64,000 nt of DNA, from positions 8,184,001 through 8,248,000 of the forward strand of contig NZ_CP107780.1 in assembly GCF_036345175.1 (NCBI RefSeq). The letters run 5' to 3'. The translations under genes and the position numbers were made by a program. The notes under the pieces were generated by a model that saw only the letters and a program-made list of their open reading frames with translations, had not been told where the DNA came from and made no database searches. The stretch comes from Streptomyces sp. NBC_00576. GTDB taxonomy: Bacteria; Actinomycetota; Actinomycetes; Streptomycetales; Streptomycetaceae. Shown here one piece after another: positions 42,017 to 50,149 of the stretch (position 1 is the first letter of the stretch; every line of letters begins with the position of its first letter).

Positions 42017-42925
42017 ATGAGTGCCATGACCGTTCAGAAGTCCGCGCAGTCGGACCCGGCCGACGACGATGCCGCCGCCACGCAACCCCGCGGACACGGG
42101 CGCCGGGGCCTGGCCACCACCCTCGCCTCCCACGGCATCCTGACCGTCGCGAGCCTGATCGCGCTCTTCCCGATCGCCTGGCTGCTCTTCCTGTCCCTCG
42201 GCCCGGACAAGGACGACTACCTCCACCCCGGGCGCATCTGGGACAAGATGACGTTCGACAACTACTCGTTCGTCCTCCAGCACACCAACTTCTTCGACTG
42301 GATGAAGAGTTCGCTGATCGTCTCGCTCGGCACGACGGTCATCGGGGTGATGGTCGCGGCGACCACCGGGTACGCGGTCTCGCGGATGCGCTTCCCCGGC
42401 TACCGCAAGTTCATGTGGGTACTCCTGGTCACCCAGATGTTCCCGATCGCCGTACTCATCGTGCCGATGTACCAGATCCTCTCGGACCTCCAGCTCATCG
42501 ACAACTACCTCGGTCTGATCCTCGTCTACTGCTCGACGGCCGTGCCGTACTGCGCCTGGCTGCTCAAGGGATACTTCGACACGATCCCCTTCGAGATCGA
42601 CGAGGCGGGACGCGTCGACGGGCTGACCCCCTTCGGCACCTTCGCGCGGCTGATCCTGCCGCTGGCCAAACCGGGCCTGGCGGTCGCCGCGTTCTACAGC
42701 TTCATCACCGCTTTCGGCGAGGTCGCCTTCGCCTCGACGTTCATGCTGTCGGACACGAAGTACACCTTCGCGGTCGGCCTGCAGAGCTTCGTCAGCGAGC
42801 ACGACGCCCAGCGCAACCTGATGGCCGCCACCGCGGTACTGGTCGCGATACCTGTCTCGGCCTTCTTCTACCTGGTCCAGAAGAACCTGGTGGCGGGCCT
42901 GACTGCGGGCGGTACCAAGGGCTGA
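42017..42925 (+). CDS. malG: Maltodextrin ABC transporter permease MalG
   Basis: 302 aa with six hydrophobic segments and the EAA-type loop EIDEAGRVDGLTPFGTFARL. The C-terminal part carries QKNLVAGLTAGGTKG, the typical MalG ending. The N-terminal 40 residues are hydrophilic and Ala/Asp/Arg-rich. ATG at 42017 (MSAMTVQKSA) has AGGAG at 42001-42005 eleven bases upstream; the frame is open from 41975, overlapping malF, but that start lacks support. It ends the malEFG transcript; two stem-loops follow before the glucosidase gene. Confidence 0.94.
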   Translation: MSAMTVQKSAQSDPADDDAAATQPRGHGRRGLATTLASHGILTVASLIALFPIAWLLFLSLGPDKDDYLHPGRIWDKMTFDNYSFVLQHTNFFDWMKSSLIVSLGTTVIGVMVAATTGYAVSRMRFPGYRKFMWVLLVTQMFPIAVLIVPMYQILSDLQLIDNYLGLILVYCSTAVPYCAWLLKGYFDTIPFEIDEAGRVDGLTPFGTFARLILPLAKPGLAVAAFYSFITAFGEVAFASTFMLSDTKYTFAVGLQSFVSEHDAQRNLMAATAVLVAIPVSAFFYLVQKNLVAGLTAGGTKG

Positions 42926-42947
42926 CGCCCCGGCCCTGCGTAAAACT

Positions 42948-43018
42948 CCCGTACGGCTCTGTCGTACGGGTCGGCGGCCCGCGGTGTCCATCCGACCCCG
43001 CTGTCACCGCGGGCCGCC
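42948..43018 (+). terminator. Two terminator hairpins downstream of malG
   Basis: The first is CCCGTACG (42948-42955) with CGTACGGG (42963-42970). The second is a perfect 14-bp stem GGCGGCCCGCGGTG (42973-42986) with CACCGCGGGCCGCC (43005-43018). The GC-rich pair fits a strong terminator. Confidence 0.75.
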
Positions 43019-43038
43019 TAAGTCGGCAGCGGTTCGGC

Positions 43039-43104
43039 CGCGCCCGAAGGGGCGCGGGGCTGTATCGATCTGCGGCTCCGCCGCGGGGCGCGACCAGCCA
43101 CAAC
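43039..43104. repeat. Streptomyces dispersed intergenic repeat, copy 3
   Basis: Contains GGGGCGCGGGGCTGTATCGA, then TGCGGCTCCGCCGCGGGGCG and CGACCAGCCACAACGG. The same modules recur at 2022-2066 (reverse), 62124-62190 and, shortened, 32767-32813. It lies between the malG terminators and the glucosidase gene. Confidence 0.7.
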
Positions 43105-43171
43105 GGACCCGCAGCTTCAAACCAGCAGAAACCGCCCCATGACCCGAACTCCGTTACGTATCAAGGACGTT

Positions 43172-44851
43172 ATGAGCCAGCACTCCACAGCTCCGGCCCC
43201 GACTTCCACCGTCGCCGCCGTCTCCGCCCACAGTGACTGGTGGCGGGACGCCGTGATCTACCAGGTCTACCCCCGCAGCTTCGCCGACAGCAACGGCGAC
43301 GGCATGGGCGACCTGGAGGGCGTACGCACCCGGCTGCCGTATCTGCGCGACCTGGGCGTCGACGCCGTGTGGCTCAGCCCCTTCTACGCCTCCCCACAGG
43401 CCGACGCCGGCTACGACGTCGCCGACTACCGCGCCGTGGACCCCATGTTCGGCAACCTCCTGGACGCCGACGCCCTGATCCGGGACGCCCACGAACTGAA
43501 CCTCAGGATCATCGTCGACCTGGTCCCCAACCACTCCTCCGACCAGCACGAGTGGTTCAAGCGGGCGCTGCGCGACGGCCCCGGCTCACCGCTCCGGGAC
43601 CGCTACCACTTCCGCCCCGGCAAGGGCGAGAACGGCGAACTCCCGCCCAACGACTGGGAGTCCATCTTCGGCGGCCCGGCCTGGACGAGGGTCACCGAGC
43701 CGGACGGTACCCCCGGCGAGTGGTACCTCCACCTCTTCGCGCCGGAGCAGCCCGACTTCAACTGGGAACACCCGGCCGTCGGGGACGAGTTCCGCTCGGT
43801 CCTCCGGTTCTGGCTCGACATGGGCGTCGACGGCTTCCGTGTCGACGTCGCACACGGCCTGGTGAAGGCGGCGGGCCTCCCAGACCTCGGATCCCACGAT
43901 CAGGTCAAGCTCCTGGGCAACGATGTCATGCCGTTCTTCGACCAGGACGGCGTGCACGCCATCTACCGCGAATGGCGCCTGGTCCTCGACGAGTACGCGG
44001 GCGAGCGCATTTTCGTCGCGGAGGCGTGGACCCCGACCATCGAACGCACGGCGAACTACGTACGCCCGGACGAACTCCACCAGGCCTTCAACTTCCAGTA
44101 CCTGGCGACCTATTGGGACGCGGCGGAACTGAAGGTCGTCATCGACCGCACCCTGGACGCCATGCGCCCGGTCGGCGCCCCGGCTACGTGGGTGCTGTCG
44201 AACCACGATGTCACCCGCCACGCGACGCGCTTCGCCAACGAGTCGGGCCTGGGCACGCAGATCCGCCTCGCCGGAGACCGTGCACTGGGCCTGCGCAGGG
44301 CCCGCGCGGCAACCCTGTTGATGCTGGCGCTGCCCGGCTCGGCGTACGTCTACCAGGGCGAGGAACTGGGCCTCCCGGACGTCGTCGACCTCGCGGACGA
44401 GGTCCGCCAGGACCCCGCGTACTTCCGGGGCGCCGGCCAGGACGGCTTCCGCGACGGCTGCCGGGTGCCGATCCCGTGGACCCGCGAGGGCTCGTCGTAC
44501 GGCTTCGGCGACGGCGGCTCCTGGCTTCCGCAGCCCGCGGAGTGGGCCGAGCTGAGCATCGAGGCACAGACAGGTACGCCCGGCTCCACCCTGGAGCTGT
44601 ACCGCGCCGCCCTCACCGCCCGCCGCGAACACCCCGGCCTCGGCGCGGGCGACTCCGTCGAGTGGCTGAAGGCACCGCAGGGCGTCCTGGCCTTCCGGCG
44701 CGGCGAGTTCGTGTGCGTGGCGAACACGAGCGGCGAGGCGGTCACGATCCCGGCGTACGGGGAGGTGCTGGTGGCCAGTGGCGAGGTGACCGTAGTGGAG
44801 GACGAGGCGAAGCTGCCGGCGGACACGACGGTGTGGTGGACGACTGCCTGA
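43172..44851 (+). CDS. aglA: Intracellular GH13 alpha-glucosidase
   Basis: 559 aa, no signal peptide, so it hydrolyses imported maltose/maltodextrin in the cytosol. The GH13 catalytic set is complete: nucleophile Asp225 (GFRVDVAHG), acid/base Glu284 (VAEAWTP) and Asp346 (LSNHDVTRH). WWRDAVIYQVYPRSFADSNGDG opens the barrel, as in oligo-1,6- and alpha-1,4-glucosidases; the SNHDVTRH signature fits the alpha-1,4-glucosidase clade often called AglA in actinobacteria. The symbol is given on that basis. ATG at 43172 with AAGGA at 43163-43167 is preferred over 43139. It is probably part of the MalR regulon but separated from malG by terminators. Confidence 0.9.
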   Translation: MSQHSTAPAPTSTVAAVSAHSDWWRDAVIYQVYPRSFADSNGDGMGDLEGVRTRLPYLRDLGVDAVWLSPFYASPQADAGYDVADYRAVDPMFGNLLDADALIRDAHELNLRIIVDLVPNHSSDQHEWFKRALRDGPGSPLRDRYHFRPGKGENGELPPNDWESIFGGPAWTRVTEPDGTPGEWYLHLFAPEQPDFNWEHPAVGDEFRSVLRFWLDMGVDGFRVDVAHGLVKAAGLPDLGSHDQVKLLGNDVMPFFDQDGVHAIYREWRLVLDEYAGERIFVAEAWTPTIERTANYVRPDELHQAFNFQYLATYWDAAELKVVIDRTLDAMRPVGAPATWVLSNHDVTRHATRFANESGLGTQIRLAGDRALGLRRARAATLLMLALPGSAYVYQGEELGLPDVVDLADEVRQDPAYFRGAGQDGFRDGCRVPIPWTREGSSYGFGDGGSWLPQPAEWAELSIEAQTGTPGSTLELYRAALTARREHPGLGAGDSVEWLKAPQGVLAFRRGEFVCVANTSGEAVTIPAYGEVLVASGEVTVVEDEAKLPADTTVWWTTA

Positions 44852-44853
44852 GG

Positions 44854-44930
44854 TCCAACTTGCGGGACCCGCCGCGCAGTTCGGGGTGGCGGGCCCTGCT
44901 TGGTTGCGACGGTCGAGGGGCCTTCCCGTT
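44854..44930. repeat. Long direct repeat, copy A (after aglA)
   Basis: About 77 bp resembling 45946-46023 at roughly 80% identity by eye. It includes AACTTGCGGGACCCGCCG, then CAGTTCGGGG and GGCGGGCCCT, and GAGGGGCCTTC. Pairing of GGGACCCGCC with GGCGGGCCCT gives a hairpin that could terminate aglA transcription. Confidence 0.7.
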
Positions 44931-45031
44931 TCGCGTGGACGATCACCACGAATAACCATCACGTCCGAGCTGGGGCATCAGGCCCGTCCCAACTACGACG
45001 GGTCGGCCGAGAGAACGACGGAGCCCTGAGC

Positions 45032-45754
45032 TCAGGACAGGAAGCTGCCGTAGGGGCCGTTCCGTATGCTGTCCTTCTGCTGCTGGTTGAAGTGGCAGTT
45101 CGGGTAGTCGTAGAACGAGGCGGACATCGGTGTGCCGTCGGTGTGCGTGGAGTCGGGCAGCCCGAACGCGTGGCCCAACTCGTGCACCATGCCGCCGTAC
45201 CACCTGTTCATCGGGCCATTGATCCCGGCGGCGCCGTCGGCATCGTGGCCGCTGAGGATCACCCAGCCGGCACCTCCACCGCCGCCGGAGACACCCGCCT
45301 TCTCGGCGCTGACCTCGCCGACGCACAGCCAGCGCGAGTCCGGGGATCTGAGACCGAACCTGGCCATGAGCTCCTGCTCCATGTTGAAGACCACCCACCA
45401 GTACTCTTCGCCGCCGTTCGGCGTGTTCTCGTACCAGGCACGCCCGTGGTTGCCCTGGACCACCTCCACCGCCGGGTTGTTCAGCTTGAACGTCACGCCG
45501 AGTTCCTGGCGGTAGAAGCGCTGTGATTCCTGCATGACGCTGGTGATGCCGTTGGGGTACCGCGGGTCGTTCGCCACGTCCGAGGGCTTGAGCCAGAACA
45601 CCCGCACTGTCCCGGTCGGCGGGTCAGCGGCCTTCAGCTCTGCCGATCCCGTCGCCGCCTGGGCGGTGTCGGTGAGCGCCCCGGAACCAAGGGCTACGAC
45701 CCCTCCGGCTGCCGCGGCCAGCACCGCGCGCCGCGTGAACTTACATCCTTCCAC
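45032..45754 (-). CDS. Tat-exported zinc metalloprotease (metzincin-like)
   Basis: 240 aa. A twin-arginine signal (FTRRAVLAAAAGGVVALG) is followed by AQA cleavage. The catalytic domain has the zinc motif HELGHAFGLPDS, an HExxHxxGxxD arrangement in which Asp replaces the third His, as in snapalysin-type (M7) peptidases of Streptomyces, and a Met-turn candidate TPMSASF. A Gly-rich insert (SGGGGGAG) lies before it, and two Cys bracket NCHFNQQQ at the end. GTG at 45754 is chosen since GGGGAGG lies about eight bases upstream; an ATG at 45784 would add ten residues. It probably cuts extracellular protein. It lies between two direct repeat copies. Confidence 0.83.
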   Translation of the reverse strand: MEGCKFTRRAVLAAAAGGVVALGSGALTDTAQAATGSAELKAADPPTGTVRVFWLKPSDVANDPRYPNGITSVMQESQRFYRQELGVTFKLNNPAVEVVQGNHGRAWYENTPNGGEEYWWVVFNMEQELMARFGLRSPDSRWLCVGEVSAEKAGVSGGGGGAGWVILSGHDADGAAGINGPMNRWYGGMVHELGHAFGLPDSTHTDGTPMSASFYDYPNCHFNQQQKDSIRNGPYGSFLS

Positions 45755-46026
45755 CGGGCATCCTCCCCATTGAGGTGTGGACATGACAAATGCACGCTTG
45801 TCGAACAGTGTGCGATATGCCGGCTGTCCGGCGTAGGTGACATCAAGCCGTAGTCGTGGGCGTCGGGCCGCTGCCGGTCCGAACTCGTCGCAAGTTCCCG
45901 CCGGGGCTGACATCCCCGCAGGCCTGTTCTCGCAGGCATCGGCGGTCGAACTTGCAGGGACCGCCGCCCAGTTCGGGGCGGCGGGCCCTATTTGGCTGCG
46001 ACAGCAGAGGGGCCTTCTCGGTCTTT
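45755..46026. other. Spacer with repeat copy B and the protease promoter
   Basis: The 272-bp gap contains the upstream region of the metalloprotease gene and, at its right end, the direct repeat copy B. No credible gene is present on either strand. Confidence 0.55.
45946..46023. repeat. Long direct repeat, copy B (after the lectin gene)
   Basis: About 78 bp similar to copy A at 44854-44930 in the same orientation, ending three bases before the stop codon of the lectin gene on the minus strand. The pair brackets the metalloprotease gene. Confidence 0.7.
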
Positions 46027-46605
46027 TCAGGGGCTCAGGATCCACATCTGGGCCGCCGGGGGATGAGCGTTGCTGCAGTCCCACTGCATGAGCTGGCTGC
46101 CGGCGCCGCCGACCGTGTCTAGGCACAATCCAGTGCCCGCGTGTTCGAACTTTTGGTATGTCAACTCACCGACGTCTACGTTGCTCTTGGTCCAGTATTC
46201 CGACCCCGACGTGTTGCAGGTGAATTCGTCGACCGCTTCCCCTGGAGTGCTGGTGCCGTTGTTGACCTCGGCACAGTACCCGCTTGCCTGATTCACAAGG
46301 GAGTAGGTTCTCGCTGCGCCGGGCACCGGTATGAACGCCCAGTTCTGGGTGTTGGAACCGTTGCAGTCGGCCAGTTGAAGCCGGACGTTGAGTTGCCCGC
46401 CCGGCGCGTCGATGCACTGGCCGAAGGCCACGTTCTTGAGCGTGTGAAAAGCGCCGGCCGGTGCGAGGGCCGTGAGGCGGGTGGAGTGGTCCGCCACGGA
46501 TCCCGCGGCCGGCGCGGCGGCACTGGCCCCGGCCGTCATGGTGACCATGCTGGCGGCCGCCAGTAACGCCCCTGCCGAGGCAGCCATTTTGTTTCTCATT
46601 CTCAT
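46027..46605 (-). CDS. Secreted ricin-type beta-trefoil lectin
   Basis: 192 aa. A Sec signal peptide (about 1-33, ending ASAAAP) precedes one ricin B-like trefoil with QxW motifs (TQNWAFI and AQMWILS) and conserved CIDAPGG and LCLDTVGG segments. No catalytic domain is attached, so the product is a free carbohydrate-binding protein. ATG at 46605 follows GGAGG at seven bases. Codon 14 (46564-46566), in the signal peptide, is TTA, so it should be expressed only where the bldA tRNA is active. The frame remains open upstream to 46782 but without a ribosome binding site. It lies next to a DUF4242 gene and a LAL regulator in the same direction. Confidence 0.85.
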   Translation of the reverse strand: MRMRNKMAASAGALLAAASMVTMTAGASAAAPAAGSVADHSTRLTALAPAGAFHTLKNVAFGQCIDAPGGQLNVRLQLADCNGSNTQNWAFIPVPGAARTYSLVNQASGYCAEVNNGTSTPGEAVDEFTCNTSGSEYWTKSNVDVGELTYQKFEHAGTGLCLDTVGGAGSQLMQWDCSNAHPPAAQMWILSP

Positions 46606-46856
46606 TTTTCTGGCCTCCGGTTCCTTTCGGTCGGAAAATTTGAACAGCCTGTCCTGAAACAGCTGTCGGGTAGATAGGCAGCGGACCGGCCCCTGTTTCA
46701 GCTCTTCGAGCTCTGCCGGAGTCACGGCGTCACTGTCCCCGTCGAACGCTCTGAGAGATCGCGACAACCGGAGTCGGACCATCCAGCCGTGTCGCCGTAC
46801 GCCGGTAACTGGAGGTATCGCGGGCGGGGTTGCTGGTGACGATGACTGGGCGAGGG
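46606..46856. other. Spacer upstream of the lectin gene
   Basis: The 251-bp region includes the lectin promoter. Part of it reads as an open frame in phase with the lectin gene (GDSDAVTPAELEELKQG) and may be decayed coding sequence. Nothing further is recognised. Confidence 0.4.
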
Positions 46857-47129
46857 TCAGTGATAGAAGTACGGGTCCAGGACGCTGACTTCGGTGATCC
46901 GGTCGACGGGCAGGCCTGTGGTCTGCGCAGCCTGGCGCACGGCTTCCGGAGACGGCCCGTCGTACACGCAGTAGGTCATGCTCTTGTCACGGCTCACGTA
47001 CGACTGCACCCAGGTGACCGCCGACGCGGCGTTGCCCTCGATGACGCCTGTACAGGTCTTGGCGCCCTCGTCGTCCATCGGGATGTGCAGACCCTCGGTG
47101 AAGGTCCGTTGCACGAGATATCGCGGCAT
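46857..47129 (-). CDS. DUF4242 small protein (nickel-binding-like)
   Basis: 90 aa, soluble, starting MPRYLVQRTFTEGLHIPMDD and continuing through VIEGNAASAVTWVQSYVSRDKSMTYCVYDGPS, the typical DUF4242 ferredoxin-like fold. A homologue in S. coelicolor (SCO4226) was structurally described as a nickel-binding protein; whether the ligands are conserved here was not checked. One Cys (TYCVYDG) and several His are present. ATG at 47129 follows AAAGGAG. It lies 65 bp downstream of the LAL regulator and upstream of the lectin gene, so all three may be coexpressed. Confidence 0.82.
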   Translation of the reverse strand: MPRYLVQRTFTEGLHIPMDDEGAKTCTGVIEGNAASAVTWVQSYVSRDKSMTYCVYDGPSPEAVRQAAQTTGLPVDRITEVSVLDPYFYH

Positions 47130-47194
47130 GTTGCACGCTCCTTTCCGAACTACTGTCGGTTCGGGAGCGGCCTTGGGACATCGGGAGTTGTTCC

Positions 47195-49690
47195 CTATGT
47201 TCGCTCAGCGATCTCCCCATGTCTGGCGGCCTCCTGGCGGGTACGCACGCCGAGCTTGGCCAGGATGGAGGAGACGTGATGCCCGGCCGTCTTCTCCGCG
47301 ATGCGGAGCCGGTCGGCGATCTCGGAGTTCCGCAGCCCGTCCCTGAGAAGGTCGAGGACATCGGCTTCGCGTGCGGTGAGCCCGTCGGGATGGGCCATGG
47401 TCGAACGCCGTGGTGTCCGGATTCCCAGGTCGCGCATCCGCCGGGCCACTTGGTCCGCGGCAGGCCGCGCCCCGAGGCCCTCGAACCCGCGCAGGGCCTC
47501 ACGCAGGTGATCCGGGCTCTGCGCGAGCGCCATGGCCGACTCGTACGGGCAACCGAGCTCATCCCAGGCCCGGGCGGCTTCCACGGGGTTCATCCGATAC
47601 GGCGGGGCGGCGGCCTGGTGGACTTCCCCCGGCTCCGGTTGCAGCCACTGCCCGAGTTCACCGATCGCCCAGCCGATGCCGAGCCGTACCGCCATCTCGT
47701 AGCTCTCGGACAGGCTGCTGTCGGGCTGCTGTCCGCTCAGCCACACGAGTTCGGCGCGTCCCGCGGCGACCGGCCACAGGCGTTGCAGGTCTCCGGTCTG
47801 TTCGGCCAGTGAGCACGCCTCGTCGAGGACGTCTGCCGCACCCGGCTCTCCCCGCCGGGTCCGCAGCCGCCCCAGCACGGTGAGCGCGACGATCCGGCTC
47901 GGTGTGCACTCGGTGGCTCCCACCTGCTCCACCATCGCTTCGGCCGCTGACCACTGCCCGCGCTCGAACAGGCACCGGGCGAGCCACGCTGTGGCGTAAC
48001 TGCGTACGTCGTCCAGGTCACGGTCGGAGCACCACTTCATGGCCTCGCGCAGCCAGTGTTCCGCGACGTCATAGCGACGGACCTCGCCTGCCGCGGATCC
48101 GAGGTTGACCATCGCGCTTCCGACGGCACCGTCGTCACCGGCCACGCGGCCCGCCTGAATACTTCGGAGCATGGTCCGCATGGCCAGGTCCGGCTCGATG
48201 GACCACTGTGCGGAGCCGACCGCGTTGAGCGCCCGGGCGAGCAGGGTCTGTTCACCGAACCGCTCGGCGAGCACGGCGGCGTGACATCCGGTCCGCACCG
48301 CTCCGGGGATGTCCCGGGCAAGCATCAGAAGATACGCCGACCAGGTGTACGCGGCGACCAGCCCGGGGCCCTCCGGCAGCCGCTCGGCAAGGGCGAGCGC
48401 CTGCCGCACCATGGCATGCGCCTCAGCGTTCCGGCCCTGGTTCCACAAGTAGTAGGAGCAGTACGCCATCAGAGCGGCCTCACGCTCCTGGTCGCCTTCC
48501 TCCCGCCAGCACTCGATCGCCCGACGGGAGGAGAGCACGGCCGCGGCACTCCGTCCGGCGTGCGCACACGCCTCGCCGTGGCGTTCAAGCAGTTCTGCCT
48601 GCCGGCGCGGGCTGATCCCGTCGGCGAACCGCAGCGCCTGGGCATAGTGATCGGCCGCCTGTCGGTGAGCACCGACGGCAGATGCCCGCCTCGCCGCTGC
48701 ACCGGCGTGTACGAGTACGGCGGCCGCGTCGCCTGCCTCCTCCGCGTGATAAACGAGCCGGGCCGGATCACTGCCCCGCTGTGTCAGATCCGCCAGCGCA
48801 CGCTCATGCAGCTCGGTCTTGCGCGCCGACGCGATGCCCTCCTCGATGGCCAGTCTGGCCAGCTCGTGGCGGAACAGGATCCGCGTGCCGTCGCGAATCA
48901 GCATTCCCGCATCCACACAGCCGTCAACGGCCTTCCTGGGCGCCTGGACCAAAGGCGCGGGAGCATAACCGGGGAAGACAGCCACTGAGTTGAGTGCGTC
49001 GCGCTCCGCGGGGCGGAGACCGGCCGCCCGGGCCAGCACCGCGTCGCGTACCGTCTCGGGAACCCTGCGCTCGGGATCTGCCAGAACCTCAGTCACGAAG
49101 AAGGGGTTGCCGCCGGCCCGAGCGTGCAGTTCCGCGGCATCCGGACCGTCCGGCCCGGCCAGGGTGGCGACGGCCGCGGCCGAGAGCGGTGACAGCCGAA
49201 TGCGCAGCACACTCTTGTCGGTGGCGAGCGCTCCCAGCACCGCGCGCAACGGGTGATCCGGTCCGACCTCGTCATCCCGATAGGTGATGACAAGCAGGCC
49301 ACGAGTGGAGGAGATCCGGCGGGCGGCGAACATGAGCAGGTCGAGTGTCGCTTCGTCGGCCCAGTGCGCGTCCTCCACCACGGCGATGGTTTCGCGTGCC
49401 GTCAACTGATCCAGGAACGCGTTGAACATCGCGTGACGCGGGCTCTCTGCAGCCATCGCGGCGGCCAGCTCACCTGTCGCCTGCCGTGCGATGTCGTGGA
49501 GCGGACCGAGTGGCTGCGGTGTCCGCAGCGCGTCGCACGAGCCCCACAGAACCATCCGGGCCAGGCCGTCGCAGAACGTCCTGACAAGAGCGGTCTTGCC
49601 GATACCCGCCTCACCGGAGACCAGAACCACCCGCCCTGTTGGGCAGCGTCGCAGCGCATCAAGCCAGTGCTCCCGCTCAAGTAACGCCAT
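47195..49690 (-). CDS. LuxR family LAL regulator with ATPase domain
   Basis: 831 aa. An N-terminal STAND/AAA-like ATPase has Walker A (VSGEAGIGKTALV) near 26-38 and Walker B-like TIAVVEDAHWAD; a long helical middle with TPR-like repeats follows; the C-terminal LuxR helix-turn-helix is LTAREADVLDLLRDGLRNSEIADRLRIAEKTAGHHVSSIL. LAL proteins activate secondary metabolism or carbohydrate genes on ligand sensing. Codon 3 (49682-49684) is TTA if the ATG at 49690 is right, a classic bldA checkpoint. No strong ribosome binding site is seen. Targets may be the lectin and DUF4242 genes just downstream. Confidence 0.9.
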   Translation of the reverse strand: MALLEREHWLDALRRCPTGRVVLVSGEAGIGKTALVRTFCDGLARMVLWGSCDALRTPQPLGPLHDIARQATGELAAAMAAESPRHAMFNAFLDQLTARETIAVVEDAHWADEATLDLLMFAARRISSTRGLLVITYRDDEVGPDHPLRAVLGALATDKSVLRIRLSPLSAAAVATLAGPDGPDAAELHARAGGNPFFVTEVLADPERRVPETVRDAVLARAAGLRPAERDALNSVAVFPGYAPAPLVQAPRKAVDGCVDAGMLIRDGTRILFRHELARLAIEEGIASARKTELHERALADLTQRGSDPARLVYHAEEAGDAAAVLVHAGAAARRASAVGAHRQAADHYAQALRFADGISPRRQAELLERHGEACAHAGRSAAAVLSSRRAIECWREEGDQEREAALMAYCSYYLWNQGRNAEAHAMVRQALALAERLPEGPGLVAAYTWSAYLLMLARDIPGAVRTGCHAAVLAERFGEQTLLARALNAVGSAQWSIEPDLAMRTMLRSIQAGRVAGDDGAVGSAMVNLGSAAGEVRRYDVAEHWLREAMKWCSDRDLDDVRSYATAWLARCLFERGQWSAAEAMVEQVGATECTPSRIVALTVLGRLRTRRGEPGAADVLDEACSLAEQTGDLQRLWPVAAGRAELVWLSGQQPDSSLSESYEMAVRLGIGWAIGELGQWLQPEPGEVHQAAAPPYRMNPVEAARAWDELGCPYESAMALAQSPDHLREALRGFEGLGARPAADQVARRMRDLGIRTPRRSTMAHPDGLTAREADVLDLLRDGLRNSEIADRLRIAEKTAGHHVSSILAKLGVRTRQEAARHGEIAERT

Positions 49691-50149
49691 ATCGTGGATA
49701 GTAGGCCCAGACCCCCACCGCGCTGCCATCCAGAAACCGGACGCTTCGGTGGTCGGCGAGCCCCGGACATGGGACGTCGCGTGCGACGCCGTAGCGGTGG
49801 TCGGCGGCGTACACGGTGGAGTACGGGCAGGTCGGCCCATAGCCCACCGAGGATTGGGCAACGTCGTCAGCGGTATGCGGGGAGGACGGGACGCCGAGCT
49901 GTCTGCAGCTCTGACCGATGCCACGACCGGTGCCGGACCGATGAGTCACGAGGCGGCCCAGAACGATGCCCGCCGCGCCGGGAAGCCCCCTGCGGCGACA
50001 CTGCGCCATCCGTTGAAGGGGATGTGTCCCAAGGGTTGACCGTCCGACAAGTGGGCTCGTACCTTGCGATCGGTTGAAAGATTTCAGCCATCTTGCAGCA
50101 AGAACCAGCAAGGGATCTTGCCAGGACCTTCAACGGAGAAGGACCCCAC
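49691..50149. promoter_or_regulatory. LAL-amylase divergent control region
   Basis: The 459-bp stretch has no credible gene; open frames in it lack codon bias. The left part holds the LAL promoter, and the right part (from about 50030) carries the amylase promoter with several CTTGC motifs. GGAGAAGG at 50135-50142 is the amylase ribosome binding site. Confidence 0.65.
50092..50121. promoter_or_regulatory. Probable MalR/Reg1 operator of the amylase gene
   Basis: CTTGCAGCAAG (50092-50102) is a palindrome around one base, then GCAAG (50107-50111) and CTTGC (50117-50121) follow; another CTTGC is at about 50063. Spacing and sequence match those upstream of malE and the Reg1 sites reported for Streptomyces amylases. 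Confidence 0.75.

Noticed and set aside
46606..46782. In-frame N-terminal extension of the lectin
   Set aside because: It would put the signal peptide internally; only a faint coding-like stretch is seen and ATG 46605 has GGAGG.
49694..50111. Small open frames in the amylase upstream region
   Set aside because: Arg/Pro-rich composition and no codon bias; the region is best read as regulatory.
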